Shown piece after piece: positions 52,964-59,584 of a stretch of 59,584 bases of DNA. How positions within the stretch are numbered: the first letter of the stretch is position 1; every line of letters starts with the position of its first letter. The position numbers and the translations under genes are program-made. The notes beneath the pieces are model-generated. The model was given only the letters and a program-made list of their open reading frames with translations, made no database searches and was not told the DNA's origin. This DNA is from JBAPRR01 sp049281195 (GTDB taxonomy: Bacteria; Actinomycetota; Acidimicrobiia; Acidimicrobiales; CAVXTF01): positions 1-59,584 of the forward strand of contig JBAPRR010000250.1 in the NCBI GenBank assembly GCA_049281195.1, read 5' to 3'.

Positions 52964-53455
52964 CTAAGACGCGAAGCTGATGTTGCCCGTGGCCTCAGCG
53001 TTCGGGTTGGCGGATCCCGCCTGGGACACCGACAGGATGCAGTAAGGCGATTTCGTGCAGACGATGTTGTCCTGACCGAACGGTCCTAGCGCCACCTGGT
53101 ACTTGTAGCTGACGGTCCCGGCGGCGGTTGACGTGGTGACCTTTATGGCCCCCAGGTTGCAGTCCCCGGCAGTTGTCTGAGCTCCTGCATTGGAGCATTC
53201 GGTGACCCCGAGCTGCTCATTGGGTGGATAGCCGGTCCCCGTGATCTGAACCACCTGCCCGTTCGTCAGTCCGGAGTTCGGGCTGATCGATATGTGCTGC
53301 CCCGTCGTGGTGGTCGTCGGCGCAGCAGTGGTGGTCGTGGTGGCCGCCGGTGCCGTTGTCGTCGTGGTCGACGTGCCCGAATTCGAACTGCTGCACGCCG
53401 CCAGCGAAACTGCGAACACCAGCAGCAATCCCGCCACCTGCAGCCTTCTTTTCAT
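52964..53455 (-). CDS. lipoprotein with neocarzinostatin-like domain
   Basis: 163 aa. Lipobox LAAC (Cys 21), then a Thr/Ala-only linker to about residue 52, then HISISPNSGLTNGQVVQITG, TGYPPNEQLGVTECSN, GDCNLGAI, NIVCTKSPYCILSVSQAGSA and a final NISFAS. The order of strands and the two Cys pairs (C-x11-C and C-x5-C) match neocarzinostatin/macromomycin-type apoproteins, whose immunoglobulin-like fold binds a small ligand or acts alone. The gene starts at the ATGA that overlaps the ABC ATPase stop, with GGGAGG inside the ATPase gene, so it is coupled to the importer. Its role is open. Confidence 0.88.
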   Translation of the reverse strand: MKRRLQVAGLLLVFAVSLAACSSSNSGTSTTTTTAPAATTTTTAAPTTTTTGQHISISPNSGLTNGQVVQITGTGYPPNEQLGVTECSNAGAQTTAGDCNLGAIKVTTSTAAGTVSYKYQVALGPFGQDNIVCTKSPYCILSVSQAGSANPNAEATGNISFAS

Positions 53456-55587
53456 GTTTGGGTTCCTCCCTGTGTAATTGGGTCTTCAATGGATCTGATC
53501 GAAAATTTCACCGGTTGATGAACCGGCTCGGTTCTCGTACGAAGGTGACACCAGACCGTCGTCCCATCTGCTGAAACAGAAGGTGGCGGATCTTCTTCGG
53601 CGCAGATGTCCATCGCATACGCACAACGCGTGTGGAAGCGGCAACCCGAGGGCGGGTTGAGCGGGCTCGGGATGTCGCCCTTCAGCACGATCCGGTTCCG
53701 TTTGTGCTGCTCGTTCGGATCCGGAACAGGAATGGCGGAAAGAAGCGCCTCCGTATACGGGTGCATCGGCGTCGTGTAGACGGTTTCGGCCATCCCGATC
53801 TCGACGATGCGACCTAGATACATGACGGCGATCTGGTCGCTTATGTGCCTGACCACCGACAAGTCGTGCGCAATGAAGAGACAAGTAAGGCCGAGCCGGT
53901 CCTGCAGATCGTCGAGCAGGTTGATGACCTGCGACTGGGTGGAGACGTCGAGAGCGCTCACCGGTTCGTCACAGATCAAAAGCTCGGGTCTGAGCGCGAG
54001 CGCCCGTGCAACGGCGATCCTCTGGCGCTGGCCGCCTGAAAACTCGTGCGGATACCTTCCGAGATATCGGCGGTCCAACCCGACCTCCGACATCAATGCT
54101 GCGACCCGTTGGTCGCGCGCTCTACCATGAATCCCCTCGTGCACCTCGAGAGGTTCGCCAACCGTTTCTGCCACGGTCGCCCGGGGATCGAGCGACGAGT
54201 AGGGGTCCTGGAACACCATCTGCATGCGACTGCGAATCCGTCGCATGTCGGTCTTGTTCAAGGCGGTCACCTCTACATCGTCGACAAAGACCTTGCCGGC
54301 GGTGGGCTCCACCAAACGGAGGATGAGCCTCGCGGTGGTCGACTTGCCCGATCCGCTCTCCCCGACCAGGCCGAGGGTCTGGCCCTTCTGTATCGAGAAG
54401 GTCACGCCGTCGACCGCCTTCACGTGGCCGACGGTCCTTCTCAGGAAGTGTGAGTGGACAGGAAAGCTGACCGCCAGGTTCTGCACCGTCAGTAGAGGTT
54501 TCTGCCCGGCGCCGCCGATGGCGGCATGCGGAGAGGCGGGGGACGTCGATGAGAGGAGCTGGGCCGTCCACGGGGTGCCTGAAAGCCTGATCTCCCCCGC
54601 CCTCCGACATCGCGTGCCGCTTACGAGCTCAGGGAGAGACGCGCCGCAAGCGTCCACGGCGTACGTGCAGCGAGGCTGGAAACGGCAGCCCGGCGGGTAC
54701 TGCCCGGGGCGGGGGACCTGGCCCGGGATGACGGTGAGAGGCTGGCCGATCGTGGCCACCTGCGGCATGGACGCCATGAGCGCCTCGCTGTACGGATGGA
54801 GCGGTTCTACGAACAGGTCCTCGGCCGTAGCGACCTCGGCAGTCTGTCCCGCGTACAGGACCGTCACCTGATCGGCGATCTCCGCGACCACTCCGAGGTC
54901 GTGGGTCACGAAAAGGATGGCCATGTCGAGCTCCGACTGAAGGGTCGCGAGCAATTCCAGGACCTGAGCCTGGATGGTCACATCGAGGGCAGTGGTCGGC
55001 TCGTCGGCGATCAGGAGCTTCGGATCACAAGACAGTGCCATCGCGATCATTACCCGCTGCCTCATGCCGCCCGAAAGAGCATACGGATAGTCCTCGAGCC
55101 TGCGTCGGGAATCTGCGATGCCCACAAGGTCGAGAACCTCGAGCGCGCGCTTGCGCGCCTCTGACCTCGAAACGTTGCGGTGGTTCCTGACGGCCTCGCA
55201 GATCTGGTTCCCGACGGTGAACGCCGGGTTCAGGCTCGTCATCGGCTCCTGGAAGATCATGGAGATCTCGTTTCCCCGGATCCTGCGCATCTGCTCGGGA
55301 TCAAGCGAGAGGAGGTCGCGCTCCCCGAACCGCATTACATCTGCACGAACCCTGCTCGAACGTTTCGGGAGCAGGCCCATGATCGAAAGGGCAGACACCG
55401 TCTTGCCCGAACCGCTCTCGCCAACAAGCGCAAGGGTCTGTCCATGGTCGAGGCCGAAGCTGACGTTTTCGACGACATTGAGCAGACCGCCCGCAGTCAA
55501 GAAGTCGATCTTCAGGCCGGAAACTTCGAGGAGCTTGCCCACCGAAGGAGGTATCGGGTTCGCCTTGTCAAACGTGGCGTCCGTCAC
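53452..55587 (-). CDS. peptide ABC importer ATPase, fused DppD-DppF type
   Basis: 711 aa from a GTG at 55587 (AGGAGAG upstream), overlapping the permease stop by four bases. Two complete nucleotide-binding domains: the first has ALVGESGSGKTVS, SGGMRQRVMIA and LLIADEPTTALDV; the second has LGLVGESGSGKST, FSGGQRQRIAVARAL and LLICDEPVSALDV. Both end in an oligopeptide-type Cys motif (GCRFQPRCTYAV and GCRFHTRCAYAM), where an iron-sulfur or structural site is possible. Energises the permeases at 55584-57493. Most species encode the two halves as separate genes. Confidence 0.95.
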   Translation of the reverse strand: MTDATFDKANPIPPSVGKLLEVSGLKIDFLTAGGLLNVVENVSFGLDHGQTLALVGESGSGKTVSALSIMGLLPKRSSRVRADVMRFGERDLLSLDPEQMRRIRGNEISMIFQEPMTSLNPAFTVGNQICEAVRNHRNVSRSEARKRALEVLDLVGIADSRRRLEDYPYALSGGMRQRVMIAMALSCDPKLLIADEPTTALDVTIQAQVLELLATLQSELDMAILFVTHDLGVVAEIADQVTVLYAGQTAEVATAEDLFVEPLHPYSEALMASMPQVATIGQPLTVIPGQVPRPGQYPPGCRFQPRCTYAVDACGASLPELVSGTRCRRAGEIRLSGTPWTAQLLSSTSPASPHAAIGGAGQKPLLTVQNLAVSFPVHSHFLRRTVGHVKAVDGVTFSIQKGQTLGLVGESGSGKSTTARLILRLVEPTAGKVFVDDVEVTALNKTDMRRIRSRMQMVFQDPYSSLDPRATVAETVGEPLEVHEGIHGRARDQRVAALMSEVGLDRRYLGRYPHEFSGGQRQRIAVARALALRPELLICDEPVSALDVSTQSQVINLLDDLQDRLGLTCLFIAHDLSVVRHISDQIAVMYLGRIVEIGMAETVYTTPMHPYTEALLSAIPVPDPNEQHKRNRIVLKGDIPSPLNPPSGCRFHTRCAYAMDICAEEDPPPSVSADGTTVWCHLRTRTEPVHQPVKFSIRSIEDPITQGGTQT

Positions 55588-56552
55588 GCTTCTCTCCTGA
55601 TGATGAAGCGCTCCCGACCGAGAGCGTCGCGCAGGCCGTCGCCGACAAAGTTGAACGCGAGCACGATGAGTGCGAGAGCAATGCCCGGAGGGAACAGTTG
55701 CCAAGGGGAGCTCAAAATGTAGTTGTAGGCATCTTGAAGCATCGTCCCCAAACTGGAGTTGGGAGGCTGGACGCCGAGCCCGAGGAAGCTGAGCCCTGCT
55801 TCTGCGAGCAACGCGTACCCGAAACTGATAGCCATCTGCACGATAAGCGGTGCGGCGACGTTCGGAAGAAGGTGGCGCCGGATCATGCGTGTCTGCGTTA
55901 TTCCCACTGAACGCGACGCTTCGATGTACCCCTCGTTTCGAACAGCGAGCGTCTGCCCCCTCACCACGCGCACCATTCCAGGAACGAATCCGACTGCTAT
56001 AGCCACCGACGTGTGAAATACGCTCGGACCGAGAACGGCGGCGATCGCCAGAGCCAATCCCAGAGTCGGTATGGTGAACATCGCGTCCATCACCCGCATC
56101 ACGATGCTGTCGACGATTCCGCCCAGATAACCGGCGATGATCCCTAGTGGAAGGGCCACCACGAGCGCGAAGACAACGACACCGATGCAGACCTCCATAG
56201 AGACGCGCATGCTTTCAATCAGGCGACTCAGAACGTCGCGCCCCACATAGTCGGTCCCCAGCCAATGCGCCGCAGTGGGATTCTGATTTATCTCACTCAG
56301 GTGCTGGACGATGGGGCTCTGTGGCTCGAGCCAGGGAGCGAAGATCGCCGTAATGACAGCCAGCGAAACGACCACCAGGCCGGCCATGGCCAGCTTGTCG
56401 TGGTAAAAGCGGATCGCCGCGTGTTTCCAAAGTGATGCCGGCCGTTCGTCGGAATCTTCCGGCAGGTCGACCAGAATGTCCGATTCGATCTCGAGATCGA
56501 GATCCGACGGAGGCGAGGCTTCGGGAAGTTGCCCTACGTATGGACCGGTCAT
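55584..56552 (-). CDS. peptide ABC importer permease (DppC type)
   Basis: 322 aa. Six membrane spans with a long N-terminal cytosolic segment, and the coupling motif SVGITQTRMIRRHLLPNVAAPLI. NPTAAHWLGTDYVGRDVLSRLI is the external signature of DppC/OppC proteins. Overlaps the next permease and the ATPase gene by four bases each, so the operon is tightly coupled. Confidence 0.94.
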   Translation of the reverse strand: MTGPYVGQLPEASPPSDLDLEIESDILVDLPEDSDERPASLWKHAAIRFYHDKLAMAGLVVVSLAVITAIFAPWLEPQSPIVQHLSEINQNPTAAHWLGTDYVGRDVLSRLIESMRVSMEVCIGVVVFALVVALPLGIIAGYLGGIVDSIVMRVMDAMFTIPTLGLALAIAAVLGPSVFHTSVAIAVGFVPGMVRVVRGQTLAVRNEGYIEASRSVGITQTRMIRRHLLPNVAAPLIVQMAISFGYALLAEAGLSFLGLGVQPPNSSLGTMLQDAYNYILSSPWQLFPPGIALALIVLAFNFVGDGLRDALGRERFIIRREA

Positions 56553-57493
56553 TCGAACCGGACCCTGGGATTGATGACGCCGTAAAGGATGTCGACGACC
56601 AGGTTCAACGCCACGAACGTGACGGCATAGACCAGGATCACGCCCTGGATGACCGGGATGTCCTTATCGAGTAGAGCACTCTCGAAGTAATTCCCCAGCC
56701 CTTCGATCGAGAAGATCTGCTCGAGGATGATCGTCCCGCCCAGAAGGTATGCGAACTGGAGTCCCACGATGGTCATCGGAACCAGACCCGCGTTCTTCAA
56801 AGCATGCTTCAGGACCACGCGGCGTCTTTTAAGTCCCTTCGCCTCCGCGGTCCTTATGTACTCCTGATCGAGGACGTCCACCATCGAGCTGCGGAGCTGC
56901 CGGGCCAACGTTGCACCACCCGCAAGACCGAGCGCCACCCACGGCAGGTACAGATGCGTTGCCCATTGGACGGACGATTGGGTGATGCCCACATAGCCGA
57001 TCGCAGGAAGTGCGTGCAGTTTCACCGCGAACAGAACGATGAGCACCATTGCGAGCCAAAAATCCGGGATCGCAATTGCGGCGCTCGACCCGATGGTAAG
57101 GATCCGATCGATGATGCTCCCTGGGTGGGTTCCGGCGAGGATCCCCGCCGGGACGCCGATCAACAGGATGACGACCAGTCCCCCGACGGCCATGGAAAGC
57201 GTGACGGGGAATCGTTGTCCGATTGTGGTCGACACCGAGCTGTTCTGGAAGAGCGAATGGCCCAGGTTCCCGTGCAGCGCTCGAACAAGCCAGTTCCAGT
57301 ACTGGACCACCGCGGGCTTATTGAGCCCGAGTTGCGCCGAGATCTTATTCACGGTCGATTGCGGTGCATTCATGCCGGCGATCGTGCGTGCCTGATCGCC
57401 AGGGATCAGCTCGATCAATCCGAATACCACGATCGAGATGATCAAGAGCAGCGGGGGAATCGCAAGGAGTCGCCTCCCGATGTACCCGGCCAC
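56549..57493 (-). CDS. peptide ABC importer permease (DppB type)
   Basis: 314 aa. N terminus YIGRRLLAIPPLLLIISIVV with IELIPGDQA, six spans, and the EAA-like loop EYIRTAEAKGLKRRRVVLKH. DppB/OppB family. Pairs with the DppC permease to form the channel. Its start lies nine bases after the substrate-binding protein gene. Confidence 0.94.
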   Translation of the reverse strand: MAGYIGRRLLAIPPLLLIISIVVFGLIELIPGDQARTIAGMNAPQSTVNKISAQLGLNKPAVVQYWNWLVRALHGNLGHSLFQNSSVSTTIGQRFPVTLSMAVGGLVVILLIGVPAGILAGTHPGSIIDRILTIGSSAAIAIPDFWLAMVLIVLFAVKLHALPAIGYVGITQSSVQWATHLYLPWVALGLAGGATLARQLRSSMVDVLDQEYIRTAEAKGLKRRRVVLKHALKNAGLVPMTIVGLQFAYLLGGTIILEQIFSIEGLGNYFESALLDKDIPVIQGVILVYAVTFVALNLVVDILYGVINPRVRFE

Positions 57494-57502
57494 GGGATCT
57501 GC

Positions 57503-59056
57503 CTATGAGCCCGAAACCGAGGTGATGCCAGTCAGGTCTGGTGGGTTGCAGATGTCGGTCTGCGCTTGGACCGTCCCATGCACATTCGCCTTTGAGTACA
57601 CCTCGAACTGGGGGACGAAAGCGATCGGGGTGTCGAGAGCGTTCTTCATGACGTACGCCTCGACGTTCTTGGTTATGGCCCAAGTCTGTGGTGTGGCGCC
57701 ATCAGCGAACGCATCAAGCAGCTGCGTGGTCAGCCCCTGGTTCTGACCGTCGTTGTAGATCGCCACGAACTGGTATTCGCCGAACTCGCCGTAGAGCTGG
57801 TCTGGCGGGTATGGATCGCCCAAGCGCTCAGCCGCGAACGCGTTACCGGTGCGCGAGATGTAGTAATCGGCCTCCACGTTGCTTCCCTGGATCTGCGTGA
57901 TGGAGACCCTGAAGCCGACAGCATCGAGCTCGGATTGGAGGATGTCACCCTGTTGTTCCATGGCGGCAACGCCGCTAGGTATGACCATGTCGATAGCCGG
58001 ACCGTCACCCGCCTTGTAACCGGCTTGTGCCAAGAGCTGCTCTGCCTTGGATGGGTCGTACGGATACAGATTCGCGACTGTTGGGTTGTAGCCCGGCGAA
58101 TCGCTCGGCAGCGGTTGGTTGGCGACTTCGCCCTGACCGTCGTTTACGACCTTGTTCAATTCGGATCGGTTGAGCGCGTATTCGACGGCTTTGCGCACGA
58201 GGAGGTTGTCGAAAGGCGAGGTGAACCTGAATTGGAACTCGAGGTAGGCAGTTGACTGAGAAACCGCGACTCCGAGCGATGAGTTGGATTTCACCGATGC
58301 GTAGGAGTCCGCGAGGAACTCCGCCATATCTATAGAGCCGGCTTCGACTGCAGCGACGCTGGGCGGGCCCACCGTGACTTGGATGTAGTCGACACCGCTC
58401 AGGTGATAGACGCTCTTATCCCAGTACGTCGGATTTGCCTTCAGAACCAGCTCCGACCCGGGTGAATACGAAATGAACTCGAACGGCCCCGCGCCAATCG
58501 GATCCATATTCGCCTTGGTCAGGTCATCGGGAGCCGGGATTTCGCCCTCGCGTCCTGTGACCCCGTAAAGGAGCTCGATGCCCGAGGTGTTCGCATAGTT
58601 GATCTTCACGGTGAGCGGGTTTAGGACGTCGATCGAATTGATCAAAGCGAGATCTGTCAACGTGGAGTTGGTCTTGTTGTGCAGGAGCCCGAGCTTCACC
58701 GCGCTGGCGTTGAACGGTTCTCCGTTCGAGAAGGTCACACCAGGACGGATGTGAAGAATGATCGTGTCGCCCTTTAGCGACCAGCTGGTAAGCAGGCCGG
58801 GCTCGAGCTGCCCACCTGCGCTTATGTGGATCAGGGTGTCGTATATGGGCGACGTGATTATGTCGTCGCAGTTTCCGGAGCTCTTCGCTGGATCGAAGGT
58901 GTTTGTGAAATCGGACGCAAAGTCGAATCCGACGCGCAATACCCCGCTCGGTGCCGATGTCCCCGCCCCGCTGCATGCCGCCAACGTCATGGCTGAAACA
59001 GTGACCAATACCGCCCACGCAATCGTCTTCCGAGAGCGCAACAAGCGCGAGTGCAT
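57503..59056 (-). CDS. peptide ABC importer substrate-binding lipoprotein (family 5)
   Basis: 517 aa from the ATG at 59056, which has GGGAGG upstream; the frame opens 21 codons earlier. Lipobox LAAC (Cys 28). SBP family 5 landmarks: DIITSPIYDTLIHI, LKGDTIILHIRPGVTFSNG, NMDPIGAGPFEFISY and RKAVEYALNRSELN. It captures peptides or other solutes outside the membrane. The ligand cannot be predicted. First gene of the five-gene import operon, divergent from the methyltransferase at 59175. Confidence 0.94.
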   Translation of the reverse strand: MHSRLLRSRKTIAWAVLVTVSAMTLAACSGAGTSAPSGVLRVGFDFASDFTNTFDPAKSSGNCDDIITSPIYDTLIHISAGGQLEPGLLTSWSLKGDTIILHIRPGVTFSNGEPFNASAVKLGLLHNKTNSTLTDLALINSIDVLNPLTVKINYANTSGIELLYGVTGREGEIPAPDDLTKANMDPIGAGPFEFISYSPGSELVLKANPTYWDKSVYHLSGVDYIQVTVGPPSVAAVEAGSIDMAEFLADSYASVKSNSSLGVAVSQSTAYLEFQFRFTSPFDNLLVRKAVEYALNRSELNKVVNDGQGEVANQPLPSDSPGYNPTVANLYPYDPSKAEQLLAQAGYKAGDGPAIDMVIPSGVAAMEQQGDILQSELDAVGFRVSITQIQGSNVEADYYISRTGNAFAAERLGDPYPPDQLYGEFGEYQFVAIYNDGQNQGLTTQLLDAFADGATPQTWAITKNVEAYVMKNALDTPIAFVPQFEVYSKANVHGTVQAQTDICNPPDLTGITSVSGS

Positions 59057-59174
59057 TTCCCTGCCTCCCACCGGTGCCGGCCATCCCCTGAAGGCTCCTT
59101 GCCGCGAGTATGACACCACCGTCAGGTGAAGCGCCGTCTTGTTTCAGAAAAGGAGGGGTGATCCACTTGGTGGG

Positions 59175-59584
59175 ATGCCACCAAACCGGGGACCGATCGA
59201 GGGCAATAGGGCTCTTTGGGACGAACTCGCCCCGATTCACCTGGCGTCGACTTTTTACGACGTAGAAGGATTCAAGGCTGGGAACACCTCGCTCCGCCAT
59301 GTGGAGCTAGAGGAGCTCAGTGATGTAGAGGGACGATCGCTTCTCCATCTGCAGTGCCACTTCGGGCTGGACACCCTTTCGTGGGGAAGGCTCGGAGCAA
59401 GTGTCACTGGTGCAGACTTCTCGCAACGGTCGATCGAGATCGCTTGTGTATTAGCGAACGAGATCGCGATCGACGCCACGTTTCATTGCGTAAGCCTCGA
59501 CGAATTGATCGTGGTCGAACGATCCACATTCGACATCGTTTACACGTCGTACGGCGCGCTCCCCTGGCTCCCTGACATCCAAAG
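59175..59584 (+). CDS. class I SAM-dependent methyltransferase, partial (runs off the window end)
   Basis: The first 136 residues are visible from the ATG at 59175. They read EGNRALWDELAPIHLASTFY, YDVEGFKAG, SLLHLQCHFGLDTLSWGRLG (motif I), VTGADFSQRSIEIA and FDIVYTSYGALPWLPDI. This matches a common actinobacterial methyltransferase family of unknown substrate. AGGAGG lies about 15 bases upstream, slightly far. The C terminus lies beyond the window. Confidence 0.85.
   Translation, partial: MPPNRGPIEGNRALWDELAPIHLASTFYDVEGFKAGNTSLRHVELEELSDVEGRSLLHLQCHFGLDTLSWGRLGASVTGADFSQRSIEIACVLANEIAIDATFHCVSLDELIVVERSTFDIVYTSYGALPWLPDIQ

Noticed and set aside
53292..53400. Repeated GTCGTGGTGG-like sequence that looks like a repeat array
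   Set aside because: It is the coding trace of the Thr-rich linker of the neocarzinostatin-like lipoprotein; there are no uniform spacers, so not CRISPR.
1..59584. tRNA, rRNA, CRISPR, integrase, transposase or phage genes
   Set aside because: No cloverleaf, repeat-spacer array or recombinase or phage motif was seen on either strand.

Overview
The window is high-GC, densely coded actinobacterial chromosome. Mycothiol- and F420-linked families (a DinB-like protein, an F420-type luciferase-fold oxidoreductase), a MhuD-type heme oxygenase, an RskA-type anti-sigma factor, many lipoproteins with Thr-rich linkers and frequent GTG/TTG starts all point to Actinobacteria. The mix fits an Acidimicrobiia-like, possibly acid-tolerant, free-living heterotroph better than Streptomyces or Mycobacterium, but that placement is inference. 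I see no tRNA, rRNA, transposase, integrase, phage gene or CRISPR array.

Layout. 1-8.5 kb: a lipoprotein that reads as a seven-bladed propeller; a minus-strand operon (luciferase-like oxidoreductase, acyl-CoA ligase, ureohydrolase) divergent from an SDR; a polytopic membrane protein and a second SDR. 8.5-17 kb: a lone ribosomal protein S18 with a long tail and structured leader; a 529-nt gap; a secreted beta-helix protein with a strong terminator; a zinc-ribbon/cyclase/ATPase/TPR protein; Maf; a P-loop kinase; a methyltransferase. 17-21 kb: an ECF sigma/anti-sigma pair facing away from a Tat-substrate/DUF4331/small-protein operon that has a tandem direct repeat in its leader. 21-31 kb: single enzymes, including a serpin, a metallopeptidase, a MhuD-like heme oxygenase and a beta-helix lipoprotein, then an operon of a cyclic-nucleotide-binding protein, an amidohydrolase and an SDR.

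31-45 kb: a ketol-acid-reductoisomerase paralogue lacking key catalytic residues; an operon (SCO6745-like, GNAT, S15 lipoprotein hydrolase); a GH5 endoglycoceramidase-like lipoprotein; a cupin coupled to a BtuF-like protein; an S53 acid protease; and two divergent operons around a TetR gene with a clear 16-bp palindromic operator candidate. 45-59.6 kb: a large lipoprotein that may be an alpha/alpha-barrel glycosidase, threonine dehydratase, an alpha/beta hydrolase, an S9 peptidase, a 3-hydroxyacyl-CoA dehydrogenase and a complete peptide-type ABC importer operon. The last gene of that operon is translationally coupled to the ATPase and encodes a neocarzinostatin-fold lipoprotein. The window closes inside a methyltransferase.

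Together the genes suggest a cell that digests and imports extracellular peptides and glycoconjugates (S53, S15, S9, GH5, possible second glycosidase, oligopeptide ABC importer, serpin for protection), with fatty-acid, guanidino and redox metabolism inside. The best leads for something undescribed are the neocarzinostatin-like lipoprotein in the peptide-import operon, the sigma/anti-sigma/DUF4331 locus with its tandem repeat, the degenerate KARI beside a cyclic-nucleotide-binding operon, and the tailed S18.
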